Counted from the first letter of the stretch, positions 26,292 to 36,268 are shown. The stretch: 43,476 nucleotides of DNA from Ectothiorhodospiraceae bacterium (GCA_002401775.2 NVUB02000117.1:1-43476), one strand, 5' to 3'. Notes: generated by a model from the letters alone, not told the origin. Numbers and translations: made by a program.

Positions 26292-28429
26292 GATTTCAGT
26301 TGCTCCAGATGTTTATATTCATCCAAGGACTCTGGATTTATCAGCGCAGATAGATTATTCACTGGACGACCATGGATAATATGACAGGCGGCTATCTCGG
26401 CTATCTTGCCGTTGTATGTGCGTGGGATATCGTGTACTTGTATCACTTTGGTAGGAACGTGATGAGGTGATGTGTGAATGCGAATATGTTGTTTTATTTT
26501 AGCGATCAATGTGTCATCTAGTTGATTATTTTCAGTAATAGACATTTCCCGATGGCTACTTTCCAGCTGTGGGCTTTTTACTGACTGAGAGTTCTTTACT
26601 AGCTGAGGGTTCTTTACTGGCTGAGGGCTCTTTACTGGCTGAAGGCTCTTTACTGGCTGAAGGCTCTTCCTGAGCTGAACAAAAAGAATAATACGTTGGT
26701 CTCCCTGCCATTGTTGGGCGATGACTAATGCGTCTTCAATTTGTGTAAATGCTTCGAGTTGACGATATATTTCTGCGGTGCCGATTCGTATGCCCCCAGG
26801 ATTAAGTGTGGTATCGGAACGCCCGTATATGATCAAACCATAATGCTCGGTAATTTCTGCATAGTCCCCATGAGTCCATACTCCGGGATATGCTTCAAAA
26901 TAGGCCTTATGATATTTCGTATTGTCGGGGTCATCCCAAAAATACACAGGCATAGAAGGAAATGATTTACGGCAGACTAATTCTCCTTTTTCTACCCTAA
27001 TACTTTTTCCCTGAGGATTATAGATATCAACTGCCATTGCAAGGCCTGGGCCTTGCAATTCACCACGAATGACTGGCGACTGTGGATTTCCCAGTGCAAA
27101 ACATGAAATTATATCGGTACCACCAGAAATGGAACAAAGTTGTATATCGTTCTTTATTTTTTCATAGACATAATCAAATGAATCGTTGAGTAATGGAGAA
27201 CCTGTGGACAGTATCATTCGTAATCGTTTAAGGGTTCTCTCATTACCTATACTGACGCCTGCATTTTTCAATGCACTTATATATTTCGCACTGCATCCAA
27301 ATATTGTTATTTGATGGTCACTCACTAATTTCAATAAGCTGTCACTATGAGGATAAAATGGACTGCCATCATAAAGGACGACCGTCGCGCCAAGGGCCAA
27401 GGCGCATACCTGCCAGTTCCACATCATCCATCCAGTGGAGGTATAATAAAATAACTTGTCGCTTGGTGAGAGATCGACATGTAACCCCAGCTCTTTTAGA
27501 TGTTGTAACAGTGTGCCACCTCCTCCATGGACAATGCATTTTGGTGGCCCTGTAGTCCCTGATGAATAAAGTATGTAGACAGGATGGTTGAATGGTAGCT
27601 GTTCGAAGGATATATCGTTTATTTGAATGCTGTGCTCAATGAAATCGTTATATTTTATACGGATGAAAGAGTTATTTTTGTCATGATCTCCTTCACCTGC
27701 AGTCGAATTTGTTAATGACGCATTAGTTAAAGACTCATTGGTTAACGATGTATATGGAATCTCAACGGCTTGTTCTATATTCAGCTGTTCAAGCAATTGT
27801 GTAATTTTTTCATGGCTCCGGTAAGATTTCCCCTTGTAATAATAGCTATCACAATAGAGCAGTATTTTAGGTTTTATCTGTGCAAAACGATCGAATAAAC
27901 TGTTTACGCCAAAATCAGGGGAACAACAACTCCATATGGCCCCAATACTTGTGCATGCCAGCATGGCGATAACAGCCTCCGGGATATTAGGTAACACGGC
28001 GGAAACCCTGTCTCCTTTTTCGAGCCCGGCGCGACGAAAGGCATGGCTTAATACAGCTACTTTTTGATACAAAGCATTATAACTTATGGATTGAGACTGT
28101 CCTGTTTCATTGTAAAATTCGATGGCGATGCTATCATCGCGATAACGTAGAAGGTTTTCAGCGAAATTAAGCTTACTGCCCTCAAACCAGTGAGCCATAA
28201 ACATACCATCAGGTTCTTCCAGTATCGTTCGCCATTTACGTGACGATTTCACATCAAAAAATGTCCACAGTGACGACCAAAATATTTCGCGCTTATCAAC
28301 TGACCACTGATGCAATTCCTGGTAGGATTCAAAGTGTTTTTCAGGCACGGCGTAGGACACATAACGACCCAATGTCGTTGATTTTTTGCTGTCAACGCCA
28401 TCATGTGGCTGCCAAAGAATATGCGTCAT
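26288..28429 (-). CDS. aacS: Acetoacetyl-CoA synthetase
   Basis: 713 residues, longer than the usual ~650. It activates acetoacetate with ATP and CoA. The AMP-binding signature YILYSSGTTGPPKCIVHGGG, the N-terminal block FAENLLRY, and SPDFGV and TGWMMWNW are all acetoacetyl-CoA-synthetase features; ASLTN-type short repeats lie in a loop before the signature. Most of the extra length is a 36-residue Pro/Gln/Lys-rich tandem insertion (bases 26571-26678, unit of 6 residues) before the C-terminal domain, where the activating Lys (in YNGKIAE) is present. It overlaps prpC by 4 bases. Acetoacetate comes from both leucine (LiuE) and tyrosine (FahA) breakdown in this locus. Confidence 0.92.
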   Translation of the reverse strand: MTHILWQPHDGVDSKKSTTLGRYVSYAVPEKHFESYQELHQWSVDKREIFWSSLWTFFDVKSSRKWRTILEEPDGMFMAHWFEGSKLNFAENLLRYRDDSIAIEFYNETGQSQSISYNALYQKVAVLSHAFRRAGLEKGDRVSAVLPNIPEAVIAMLACTSIGAIWSCCSPDFGVNSLFDRFAQIKPKILLYCDSYYYKGKSYRSHEKITQLLEQLNIEQAVEIPYTSLTNESLTNASLTNSTAGEGDHDKNNSFIRIKYNDFIEHSIQINDISFEQLPFNHPVYILYSSGTTGPPKCIVHGGGGTLLQHLKELGLHVDLSPSDKLFYYTSTGWMMWNWQVCALALGATVVLYDGSPFYPHSDSLLKLVSDHQITIFGCSAKYISALKNAGVSIGNERTLKRLRMILSTGSPLLNDSFDYVYEKIKNDIQLCSISGGTDIISCFALGNPQSPVIRGELQGPGLAMAVDIYNPQGKSIRVEKGELVCRKSFPSMPVYFWDDPDNTKYHKAYFEAYPGVWTHGDYAEITEHYGLIIYGRSDTTLNPGGIRIGTAEIYRQLEAFTQIEDALVIAQQWQGDQRIILFVQLRKSLQPVKSLQPVKSPQPVKNPQLVKNSQSVKSPQLESSHREMSITENNQLDDTLIAKIKQHIRIHTSPHHVPTKVIQVHDIPRTYNGKIAEIAACHIIHGRPVNNLSALINPESLDEYKHLEQLKS
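26571..26678. repeat. 18-base tandem repeat inside aacS, about six copies
   Basis: Units such as GGGCTCTTTACTGGCTGA at 26625-26642 and AGGCTCTTTACTGGCTGA at 26643-26660; outer copies are diverged. In frame, each unit adds six residues of the type LQPVKS. The length is always a multiple of three. Confidence 0.85.
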
Positions 28430-28536
28430 AATCCTTGTGTCCCATCTACTATATGTCGATCTTACTACTGTTATTGGTGTTGCTGGTGTTGCTGTCGTTA
28501 TAAATTGTTCTGATAGTTTCTCACAGAGCGCTCTGT

Positions 28537-29325
28537 CTATTTAGCTGGCATACGAAGTCCACCATCCAACCGAATGACAGAACCATTGAGCATTGGGTTT
28601 TCGACAATATGCTGCACTAATTGAGCAAACTCATCTGGACGCCCCATACGGTGAGGGAATAATGATTGCTCAATCAAGTTATTCCTAGCTTCGTCTGGGA
28701 TATTTTCTAACATCGCTGTTTCAAACATCCCTGGGGCTATGGTCATTACCCGAATATGATGTCGAGCCAGTTCTCTTGCCATTGGCAGAGTCATACTTGC
28801 CACTCCTCCCTTAGAGGCACTATAAGCGACCTGGCCAATTTGCCCTTCGTACACGGCGATAGAGGCGGTATTGATAATCAGCCCTTTTTCTTCATTATTG
28901 TCATTGGCGTTCACTGTTATTTCTGATTCATTTTCCTGCATGACACGAGCGACTTCACGACACACTCGAAAAGTACCCGTGAGGTTTACATTGAGGACGT
29001 GTGAAAAATCATCACTGGATAACTCACTATCAAAACCAACCATCTTTTCACTATGCAAAATACCCGCACAATTCACGAGAAGATTAATACTTCCAAACTG
29101 TTTGCATGTGCGTGTTACCCCTTGTTTTACGGAATCCTCATTTGTGACGTCCATTACCACTGATATACATCGGTTATTATTGACCATTGAAACCGGTTTT
29201 TTGATTGCCAGTTCTATATCAGCCATAGCTACCTGACCTCCTCCCGCCAGTATTTTCTCCACCACTGCGAACCCCAAACCAGAGGCCCCGCCAGTGACAA
29301 TAGCATTAACTTTTGACCATTTCAT
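28537..29325 (-). CDS. Short-chain dehydrogenase, HSD10 (3-hydroxy-2-methylbutyryl-CoA dehydrogenase) type
   Basis: 262 residues with the Rossmann motif TGGASGLG, NCAGIL, catalytic NTASIA, and YSASKGG (Tyr-Lys). The C-terminal segments APGMFETAML, SLFPHRMGRPDEFAQLVQHI and GSVIRLDGG fit the HSD10/HADH2 branch, which oxidises 3-hydroxy-2-methylbutyryl-CoA in isoleucine breakdown and other short 3-hydroxyacyl-CoAs. That reaction leads to propionyl-CoA, the substrate of PrpC two genes downstream. It overlaps liuE by 4 bases, so the two are translationally coupled. The next gene, aacS, starts 107 bases further on, across a spacer with a 9-base tandem duplication (28475-28492). Confidence 0.88.
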   Translation of the reverse strand: MKWSKVNAIVTGGASGLGFAVVEKILAGGGQVAMADIELAIKKPVSMVNNNRCISVVMDVTNEDSVKQGVTRTCKQFGSINLLVNCAGILHSEKMVGFDSELSSDDFSHVLNVNLTGTFRVCREVARVMQENESEITVNANDNNEEKGLIINTASIAVYEGQIGQVAYSASKGGVASMTLPMARELARHHIRVMTIAPGMFETAMLENIPDEARNNLIEQSLFPHRMGRPDEFAQLVQHIVENPMLNGSVIRLDGGLRMPAK

Positions 29326-30242
29326 TGGAGGTACCTGTTATCAGTTAGTTGATGTCCAACTCGACTGCCATTGGCATGACCTAATAGTTTTGATAAAGAA
29401 TCTCCCACGACAGATACTTTTTCCAGATCAATATTCGTATGAATACCCATGCCCTGTAACATGAATAGCAAATCTTCAGTAGCTAAATTCCCACTGGCGC
29501 CCGGTGAAAAATTACAGCCCCCAATACCTGCCACTGAGGTGTCAAAACGGTGCAAGCCCACTTGTAAACATGCCAATACGTTGGCCAAGGCCTGGCCGTA
29601 GGTGTCGTGGAAGTGAAGCGATATATGATCAAGAGGAAATATCTGTATATATTCTGTGATTCGGTTCACCACCTCGCCAGGAGTCGCCCTACCCGTGGTA
29701 TCTGCCAGTGATAGTTCATGGCAGCCTATATCCATAAGACTTTCAATAAGGATACTGACTTGTGAAGTTGAAATGACTTTTTCATACGGACAATTAAACA
29801 CGCATGAAATGTAAACTTTTACCGTCATCCCATTGATTATGGCTTGATCATTTATTGACTTAATCCGCTCTAATGATTCAGCTACACTGCAATGAATATT
29901 TCGTTGGCAAAATGATTCTGATGGTGTAGTCAGTAACGCTATATGGTGAACACCACAATCTAGTGCTCGTTCAAAACCGCGCTGATTGGCAACTAATGCT
30001 GAGTAGATACTATTTTTGGAAAAATCCAATCCATTGAATACGGCTTCTGCATCAGCGAGTTGAGGTACTAGCGATGGCTTCACAAAACTGCTGACTTCAA
30101 TTTCGCGGTACCCACAGTCAGATAGATCATGAATTAATATAATTTTTTGGGTCGTAGTTAATATTTTGGTTTCACTTTGCAAACCATCTCGAGGCCCAAC
30201 CTCAATAATATCAACAAACGCGGGGTACTTATCGCTGGTCAT
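29322..30242 (-). CDS. liuE: Hydroxymethylglutaryl-CoA lyase
   Basis: 306 residues of a DRE-TIM metallolyase. VDIIEVGPRDGLQSE supplies the DRE-like acidic and Arg residues (near residues 11-24). Metal His ligands occur in LHFHDTYGQALAN. The HMG-CoA lyase signature GGCNFSPGASGNLATEDL contains the catalytic Cys243. It splits HMG-CoA to acetyl-CoA and acetoacetate, the last leucine-specific step. It overlaps liuC by 14 bases upstream and the dehydrogenase by 4 bases downstream. Confidence 0.93.
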   Translation of the reverse strand: MTSDKYPAFVDIIEVGPRDGLQSETKILTTTQKIILIHDLSDCGYREIEVSSFVKPSLVPQLADAEAVFNGLDFSKNSIYSALVANQRGFERALDCGVHHIALLTTPSESFCQRNIHCSVAESLERIKSINDQAIINGMTVKVYISCVFNCPYEKVISTSQVSILIESLMDIGCHELSLADTTGRATPGEVVNRITEYIQIFPLDHISLHFHDTYGQALANVLACLQVGLHRFDTSVAGIGGCNFSPGASGNLATEDLLFMLQGMGIHTNIDLEKVSVVGDSLSKLLGHANGSRVGHQLTDNRYLQ

Positions 30243-31107
30243 TACCCTTCTCCCATCCTTTACCTTTACCTTTACCTTTACCTTTATATTTATCGTCGAT
30301 TAAATCCGCTTTACAGGTAATATCGAATGTTGTTACCCAACTTGCTAGACGTTTTTCTAAAAAGGAAATGATGCCTTCCTTTGCTTCATCTGTTCGACGA
30401 CATTCTGCTAATAATTTCGCAGTTTCATCAATAGTTGATTTATCCAAAGAATTTTTCTTAACGAGAATAGACTTACACAGCAAAAACGCACCAGGAGCAG
30501 TAGACAATCCCATGCGTATATAACGTTCCACCACGGTATTCATTTCAGAATTTTTCACGATTACATGAATCAAGCCGGCTTCTTTGGCGGTTTGACTAGT
30601 AAATTTTTCTGCGGAAAGCACATATCGTTGAGTATGACGTATCCCCATAGCTGATATGATATAAGGCATTATGGTGGCCGGTATTAAGCCTAATTTTAAT
30701 TCGCCAAAACAGAATTCTGCATCCTCAACCGCGATGACCATGTCACAACAACTTAGCAGGCCAATGCCGCCTCCCATTGCTCCACCCGATACTCTGGCTA
30801 TGGTGTACATTGGCATTTTTTTTAGTTGATTTAACAAATTGGCGAGTTGTAATGCGTCGCTATCATTATCCGCTTCAGTGTTTTTTCCCGATGCTAATAT
30901 CCACTTTACATCCGCACCAGCACAGAACCACTCACCGGCCCCTCTAATAATCAGTACGCGCACATTTTTAGTCTCAACTAACTGTTTTAGGCACTGAGAA
31001 AATGCTTGAATCATTTCACCATTTAGGACATTGGCTTTCTGGGGTCTGTTAAGAGTCAACTCATAGACTTCCTCATGAAGCGGTCTCAGTATTATTGAAT
31101 CTGACAT
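30229..31107 (-). CDS. liuC: Methylglutaconyl-CoA hydratase (enoyl-CoA hydratase family)
   Basis: About 292 residues from ATG 31107, which has a strong AAGGAAGG site; the upstream ATG at 31155 would run into liuB. It is a crotonase: LTLNRPQKANVLNGEMIQAF, the oxyanion segment RGAGEWFCAGADVKW, MGGGIGLLSCCDMVIA, and CFGELKLGLIPATI, with a Glu at the usual catalytic position. Context between liuB and liuE makes it the methylglutaconyl-CoA hydratase. The C-terminus carries a (GK)-type tail from five perfect 6-base repeats (30257-30286). Confidence 0.88.
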   Translation of the reverse strand: MSDSIILRPLHEEVYELTLNRPQKANVLNGEMIQAFSQCLKQLVETKNVRVLIIRGAGEWFCAGADVKWILASGKNTEADNDSDALQLANLLNQLKKMPMYTIARVSGGAMGGGIGLLSCCDMVIAVEDAEFCFGELKLGLIPATIMPYIISAMGIRHTQRYVLSAEKFTSQTAKEAGLIHVIVKNSEMNTVVERYIRMGLSTAPGAFLLCKSILVKKNSLDKSTIDETAKLLAECRRTDEAKEGIISFLEKRLASWVTTFDITCKADLIDDKYKGKGKGKGKGWEKGNDQR

Positions 31108-31117
31108 CAGCCTTCCT

Positions 31118-32728
31118 TTACATTCGATAGATGGGATATCTATGGCCAAATTCAATAGGATTCGATTTAGACATGGCGAGACCTTGCGCTAAATACCGAC
31201 GAGTCTGTAGAGGCTCTATTATGCCGTCATCCCACAGTCTGGCACTTGCGTAATATGGGCTTCCCTGTTCTGCAAATTGGTTCTTGATATTTTGTATAAA
31301 TGTTTGATCATCTTTTTTATGTTGTATCTGGCTCATTAAGGAAGCCGCGACATCACCTCCCATCACAGAAATACGTGCATTTGGCCATATCCACAGTTGT
31401 CTTGCGCCATAGGCACGCCCACACATGGCATAATTACCAGCCCCGAATGAACCGCCGATAATGACGGTAAACTTGGCAACTCGTGAAGTTGCTACGGCCG
31501 TCACCATTTTTGCTCCGTCTTTCGCTATACCGTGTTGTTCATAGTGTTTTCCGACCATAAAACCGGCAATATTTTGTAAAAAAACCAGAGGGGTGCCTCG
31601 TTGATTACAGAGTTCGATAAAATGTGTTCCTTTCAATGCAGATTCAGAGAACAGGATGCCATTGTTCGCGACTATGCCCACTTCAAATCCATGAATCGTG
31701 GCAAAACCACAGATTAACGTCTCACCATAAAGCGCCTTAAACTCATGAAAATCTGAGCCATCTACAATGCGGGCAATAATTTCATGACTAGGCATGGGTT
31801 GACGAACATCTTCCGGTATAATCCCGTAGAGCTCTCGAGAGTCGTATAGCGGGTCAGCAAAGCTACGGGGGACTGACGACACTGCAGTGAGAGTATGAAT
31901 GTCTGATAATGAGGATGACGTCGGCTGGGGAAGGTGTGAAACCAGATCCCTGCATATTGTTAACGCATGAGCGTCATTGTCAGCCAAATGATCGGCCACA
32001 CCTGACACACGGCAATGCATTTCTGCACCCCCTAGCGATTCTGCATCAATAACCTCCCCGGTGGCGGCGTACACAAGTTCTGGGCCGCCGAGGTATATTG
32101 CCCCCTGGTTTTTAACAATAATTGTCTCATCACTCATGGCGGCTACATACGCACCCCCCGCAATACATTGACCCAATACCACTGCAATTTGCGGGATACC
32201 GTCGGCAGACATTCGCGACTGATTATAAAAAATCCGTCCAAAACCCGTGATATCGGGAAATACTTCATCCTGTAGTGGTAGGTATGCCCCACCGGAGTCA
32301 ACCAGATAGATACAGGGGAGTTTATTTTCAGCCGCCACTTCCTGTGCCCGCAAATGTTTTTTTACGGTAATGGGGTAATAGGTGCCACCTTTCACTGTGG
32401 GATCATTGGCAATCAGCATTACAAATCTGCCCTGAATTTTACCAATACCCGTAATTATTCCCGCTGACGGTAACGCAGATTCATAAAGTTTCTCACCGGC
32501 AAGCGGTGATAATTCCATGAAAAAAGTCCCTGGGTCTACTAACGCAAAGATTCTATCTCTGGCAAGTAATTTTCCACGCTTAAGATGTCTTTCTCTTGCC
32601 TTAAGCGTTCCTCCTTGTTTAACGTTTTCGATCTTTCCATACAATTCATTGACCAGTTCTTGATAGTGAGCATAATTTTCCTGATAAACCTCAGTCGTAG
32701 TATCAACCGATGTCTCAAGCGTCGCCAT
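31118..32728 (-). CDS. liuB: Methylcrotonyl-CoA carboxylase, carboxyltransferase (beta) subunit
   Basis: About 536 residues from ATG 32728, one base after the thiolase stop. It is a complete biotin-dependent carboxyltransferase: [73 protein letters not shown], and [14 protein letters not shown]. The FGRIFYNQ(A/S)RMSA segment is typical of the MCC beta subunit rather than propionyl-CoA carboxylase. It carboxylates methylcrotonyl-CoA with the biotin-carrying alpha subunit. No alpha subunit (LiuD) is found in this window, so it must be elsewhere or supplied by another biotin carboxylase. Confidence 0.93.
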   Translation of the reverse strand: MATLETSVDTTTEVYQENYAHYQELVNELYGKIENVKQGGTLKARERHLKRGKLLARDRIFALVDPGTFFMELSPLAGEKLYESALPSAGIITGIGKIQGRFVMLIANDPTVKGGTYYPITVKKHLRAQEVAAENKLPCIYLVDSGGAYLPLQDEVFPDITGFGRIFYNQSRMSADGIPQIAVVLGQCIAGGAYVAAMSDETIIVKNQGAIYLGGPELVYAATGEVIDAESLGGAEMHCRVSGVADHLADNDAHALTICRDLVSHLPQPTSSSLSDIHTLTAVSSVPRSFADPLYDSRELYGIIPEDVRQPMPSHEIIARIVDGSDFHEFKALYGETLICGFATIHGFEVGIVANNGILFSESALKGTHFIELCNQRGTPLVFLQNIAGFMVGKHYEQHGIAKDGAKMVTAVATSRVAKFTVIIGGSFGAGNYAMCGRAYGARQLWIWPNARISVMGGDVAASLMSQIQHKKDDQTFIQNIKNQFAEQGSPYYASARLWDDGIIEPLQTRRYLAQGLAMSKSNPIEFGHRYPIYRM

Positions 32729-32729
32729 G

Positions 32730-33884
32730 TCACATCTCAATCGCTATGGCCATGGCTTCACCACCGCCCAGGCAAACGCTGGCTATGCCTTTATGGCACC
32801 CTGTATCACGCATCGCATGGACAAGCGTGACGACAATACGGCAACCACTGGCACCAATAGGATGGCCCATGGCACAAGCACCTCCGCGTATATTGACCCG
32901 TTCATGATCAATACCGAGCGTTTCCATCGCAGTTAGAACCACCACTGAAAAGGCTTCATTAATTTCAAACAAATCAACATCTGAAATTTTCCAGTTAATT
33001 TTCTGTAGAAGTTGAGTGATGGCGCCTGGCACGGCCGTTGTAAATTCCTGCGGTGCCTTTGCAAAGGTACAATAACCCACAACTCTCCCTAAGGATTCCA
33101 GTCCCAATGATCTTGCAACGGAGTTTTCAGTCAGTAAACACATCGCAGCGCCATCAGAAATAGATGATGAGTTTGCCGCAGTAACGGTACCGGTTTTACT
33201 AAAAACGGGTTTAAGCGTGGGTATTTTTTCTATGTTTGCCTTATAGACCTGTTCATCCCTGGTAATGCCTTCTATGGGTACAATTTCGAGATCAAATTTA
33301 TGAGTGTCAGTTGCGTCACGTGCACGTAATACTGAATCTCGTGCATAGGCGTCTTGAGTTTCCCGGCTAATGCTGTGATCACCTGCGGTGTTTTCCGCAA
33401 AACACCCCATAAGCTTTCCGTCAGAATAGTGCTCTAATCCATCCCGGAACAGATGATCGATAAGTGGTTGATGTCCCATACGCATTCCAGTGCGAGCATT
33501 TTTTCCAGGCACTAAATACGGCGCATTACTCATCGATTCCATTCCGCCCGCGAGTGCCATGCTTGCACTGCCGGAAAGGATGGCATCGAAGGCCATGGTC
33601 AGGGTTTTCATTCCTGAACCACACACTTTGTTGACGGTAGTACAGGGAATGGTATTGGGGAGACCAGCCTCTAATAACGCCTGACGAGAAGGCGCCTGAC
33701 CAACATCGGCCGTTAAAACACAGCCAATAAGACATTCATTAATATGATCAGTAATCATATTATTGTCAGCGACCATTTTTTGAATGACAAAAGAGGCAAG
33801 TTGAGGCGCACTCAGGTGAGAAAATTGTCCAAGGTAGGAACCTATGGGCGTACGTAGGGCAGATGTGATGACTACTTCACTCAT
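32730..33884 (-). CDS. Acetyl-CoA acetyltransferase (thiolase)
   Basis: About 384 residues from ATG 33884; ATG 33893 would add three residues and has a poorly spaced ribosome site. The three thiolase active-site blocks are present: nucleophilic Cys88 in [11 protein letters not shown], the His in [14 protein letters not shown], and the second Cys in [11 protein letters not shown]. The size and these blocks fit the short-chain AtoB/PhaA type, which splits acetoacetyl-CoA. It completes the acetoacetate route together with AacS. It overlaps nothing; TGA is followed by one base and then the liuB start. Confidence 0.92.
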   Translation of the reverse strand: MSEVVITSALRTPIGSYLGQFSHLSAPQLASFVIQKMVADNNMITDHINECLIGCVLTADVGQAPSRQALLEAGLPNTIPCTTVNKVCGSGMKTLTMAFDAILSGSASMALAGGMESMSNAPYLVPGKNARTGMRMGHQPLIDHLFRDGLEHYSDGKLMGCFAENTAGDHSISRETQDAYARDSVLRARDATDTHKFDLEIVPIEGITRDEQVYKANIEKIPTLKPVFSKTGTVTAANSSSISDGAAMCLLTENSVARSLGLESLGRVVGYCTFAKAPQEFTTAVPGAITQLLQKINWKISDVDLFEINEAFSVVVLTAMETLGIDHERVNIRGGACAMGHPIGASGCRIVVTLVHAMRDTGCHKGIASVCLGGGEAMAIAIEM

Positions 33885-33959
33885 AAGAACCATGCCTATT
33901 TTATCTAAAGATGACTTTCTTAGGGTAATACACGTAAATTTTTAGCTGATACTCACTTT

Positions 33960-33996
33960 GTTAACGTAAGTTAGTTAACGTAAATCAGTTAACGAA
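33960..33996. repeat. 14-base tandem repeat carrying three GTTAAC sites
   Basis: GTTAACGTAAGTTA at 33960-33973, GTTAACGTAAATCA at 33974-33987 and a partial third copy from 33988, immediately downstream of the liuA stop. It could bind a regulator or be a simple slippage product; neither is shown. Confidence 0.5.
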
Positions 33997-35148
33997 TTAA
34001 AAATATTCCGGGTCCCTTTGAAACAGTTCCCTACCAATAAGCATTTTCCTAATCTCATTAGTGCCCCCGCCTATCTCGTATATTTTGGAATCCCGAAGCA
34101 GTCGGCTGGCAAGAGAATCATTCATGTAGCCTATACCTCCCAGGGCTTGAATAGCCTCGAGAGAAACCTGTACAGCTGCTCTAGAGGCATATAAGGCACA
34201 TGCGGCTGCATCAGCACGTGATGGTTTGTCGTTATCAAATGCCTCTGCCGTACGATAGGTAAATGCTCTCGCGGTTTGTAATGAAGTATACATTTCAGCT
34301 ATCTTTGCCTGCATTAACTCAAATTGACCTATGGGTTTACCGAACTGCTCTCGTTCTCGGACATAGGGTAAAACGAGATCCAGTGCAGCTTGCATCAGCC
34401 CAATAGGACCCGCTGACAATAATAGCCGTTCACTATCTAATCCTGACATCAGGATTCTCACGCCTTCATTCTCAACCCCTAATAGGTGTTCTTGTGGAAT
34501 CTTGCAGTCGTTAAAATAAAGCTCGCAGTTGTCAGCACCACGCATACCCAATTTATCTAGTTTTTCGCTTCTCTCCCATCCTGTCACACTGTCATCCAGT
34601 AAAAATGCACTTATGCTGTGCGATCCCTTCGTTTTGTCTGCGGTACGCATATAGACAATGATGACATCGGCGCTATTGCCATTCGTTGTCCATTTTTTTG
34701 TACCGTTTGCCAGCCAGTATCCATTGTGTTTTTCTGCCATGCAGCTCATCGAACCCACAACGTCGGATCCCGCACACGGCTCTGACATGGACAAAGCACC
34801 CAGGTATTCTCCACTGCAAAGCTGTGGTACGTATTTCTTTCTCTGTTCTTCATTCGCGTGAACAAAGATATTATGCAAACAGATATTACTGTGATCGGCA
34901 TAGGAAAACCCTACCGTTCCAGATGCACGACTAAATTCTTCAATAGCAATAACATGGTGAAGATAATCCAGACCTCGACCTCCATAGTTTTCCGGAATAG
35001 TAATCCCCAACAGACCAACACTGCCTATTTTTTCCCATAAACCGGAAGGAATGGTATCCTCTTTGTCTATATTTTCCGCAATGGGATAGACTTCCTGGTC
35101 ACAGAAATCACGCACCTGTTTTCGAAATTCAACAATATCAATAGGCAT
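33997..35148 (-). CDS. liuA: Isovaleryl-CoA dehydrogenase
   Basis: 383 residues of the acyl-CoA dehydrogenase family, first leucine-specific step after the branched-chain keto-acid dehydrogenase. The block MSEPCAGSDVVGSM and the flavin-binding WTTNGNSADV are present. The isovaleryl-CoA dehydrogenase-specific segment SGLDSERLLLSAGPIGLMQA carries the Glu that serves as the catalytic base in this subfamily. C-terminal EAIQALGGIGYM and YEIGGGTNEIRKMLIGREL are intact. A 65-base gap to the upstream gene holds a GGAAAT-AA-ATTTCC inverted repeat (35191-35204) and a TATAAA-like -10, so it may have its own promoter. Confidence 0.93.
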   Translation of the reverse strand: MPIDIVEFRKQVRDFCDQEVYPIAENIDKEDTIPSGLWEKIGSVGLLGITIPENYGGRGLDYLHHVIAIEEFSRASGTVGFSYADHSNICLHNIFVHANEEQRKKYVPQLCSGEYLGALSMSEPCAGSDVVGSMSCMAEKHNGYWLANGTKKWTTNGNSADVIIVYMRTADKTKGSHSISAFLLDDSVTGWERSEKLDKLGMRGADNCELYFNDCKIPQEHLLGVENEGVRILMSGLDSERLLLSAGPIGLMQAALDLVLPYVREREQFGKPIGQFELMQAKIAEMYTSLQTARAFTYRTAEAFDNDKPSRADAAACALYASRAAVQVSLEAIQALGGIGYMNDSLASRLLRDSKIYEIGGGTNEIRKMLIGRELFQRDPEYF

Positions 35149-35190
35149 GGTCTAAATGCTCTGTAAAGGAGTAATTTTATAACAAGTGTA

Positions 35191-35204
35191 GGAAATAAAT
35201 TTCC
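35191..35204. promoter_or_regulatory. Inverted repeat in the liuA leader
   Basis: GGAAAT-AA-ATTTCC just upstream of a TATAAA-like string on the minus strand, 43 bases before the liuA start. It does not resemble the LiuR site I know. Next to it, TTGATATCAA (35208-35217) overlaps the upstream stop. Confidence 0.3.
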
Positions 35205-35213
35205 ACATTGATA

Positions 35214-36155
35214 TCAACAGGTTTTTCTTGAGTCATTTAACCCATTCCAAAATACTTCAACACCATCTAACATTTCATTTCCAGAGTGAATAAACTTGTT
35301 TTCGTTAATTTCACGGTTAAAATAAATATCTTCCAACTCATCCAGAGTATGTTTTGCGTGTTGCGCTTCAAGGGCATCATGATAGGTAAAGAAAAACAGA
35401 GGTAATGCAATATTTTTCTTTTTTTGGTAGATAGTGACACCCTTGATTAATTGCTTCCAAAATCCGGCCGCCGCCCAGTTTTCAACTGCAAAACTGGCTG
35501 CCTGTGAGGTCACGTAGTCTTCACTCGCATAGAGCCTTATGAGTTCGTCACAAAAAAATAATGTGGATTTGGTACCATGCCTGCGTTTTCCAATTTCACT
35601 AAAACCAAGCCCTATACTCTCTGCAAAGTTCAAAATCCATTCAAAATGTGCAGCCTGAAAATGAAATATTCCGCCTTCTACCGTTCCTTCCGGTGTAGAC
35701 AACTGATTTTTATCATTATTTTTATGATTGTCACGCGCCATGTTAAATACGACACCCAACTCATTAACCAGTATTTCTTTAGAAGAACGCATTGATTCTA
35801 TACAGTCTGCATTTATTGTTTTATGAAGCTGCGCAACGATAAACAGGTTTGAAAATACGGTAAATTGAACAACGAAAGACTTTAATTGATGGCTATCAAA
35901 TGTGCCATCACTGAACCATCGCGTAAATTCATTGTTGGTGATAACCCGATGTAGCAATAGATCATTTTTAATACGGTGGTAAAACTGTAAAAATCTTTTT
36001 CCTTTTGAAATTGAATACCCCTTTTTTTCATGAGCAATGTACTCAAGAGTATGATAAGACATTCCTTCAAGATGTTGATCATGAGCAAATATTTTAAGCG
36101 CTGAACGACTATTTTCGTCATGTTCATGATAATTATTTTCTTTATGAAGAGACAC
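35214..36155 (-). CDS. Heme-oxygenase-like diiron oxidase (HDO) superfamily protein
   Basis: About 313 residues from a GTG at 36155 (GAGG eight bases before it); a TTG at 36179 is possible but weaker. The all-helical iron-containing redox family (PqqC/CADD/SznF-like) is recognised by the third core helix HDALEAQH, giving His259, Glu263 and His266, the H-x3-(D/E)-x2-H motif. Candidate partners are Glu132 in NELG, His170 in AAHFEW and Glu225 in VENWAAAGFW. Known members include non-heme-diiron N-oxygenases, UndA decarboxylases and the self-consuming CADD enzyme. The substrate here is unknown. It sits between isovaleryl-CoA dehydrogenase and the divergent HPPD gene, so an amino-acid-derived substrate is plausible but only an inference. 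Confidence 0.75.
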   Translation of the reverse strand: MSLHKENNYHEHDENSRSALKIFAHDQHLEGMSYHTLEYIAHEKKGYSISKGKRFLQFYHRIKNDLLLHRVITNNEFTRWFSDGTFDSHQLKSFVVQFTVFSNLFIVAQLHKTINADCIESMRSSKEILVNELGVVFNMARDNHKNNDKNQLSTPEGTVEGGIFHFQAAHFEWILNFAESIGLGFSEIGKRRHGTKSTLFFCDELIRLYASEDYVTSQAASFAVENWAAAGFWKQLIKGVTIYQKKKNIALPLFFFTYHDALEAQHAKHTLDELEDIYFNREINENKFIHSGNEMLDGVEVFWNGLNDSRKTC

Positions 36156-36252
36156 TACATTTACCTCAACAAACACCAAAAATGCGCCGCATATACCACA
36201 AAATAATTTACTAATGACTTAACAGACTTAATTTACTCCCCTCAAAGTGTAG

Positions 36253-36268
36253 CAGCGGAATACCGCTG
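36253..36268. other. CAGCGG-AATA-CCGCTG hairpin in the divergent region
   Basis: A perfect 6-base GC-rich stem with a 4-base loop, followed on the plus strand by TATCTTTTCTC. It is 98 bases before the GTG of the minus-strand gene and could be a leader hairpin or protein site. Confidence 0.35.

Noticed and set aside
33960-33996. GTTAAC repeats considered as an attachment site
   Set aside because: No integrase, no tRNA and no second copy; slippage is the simpler explanation.
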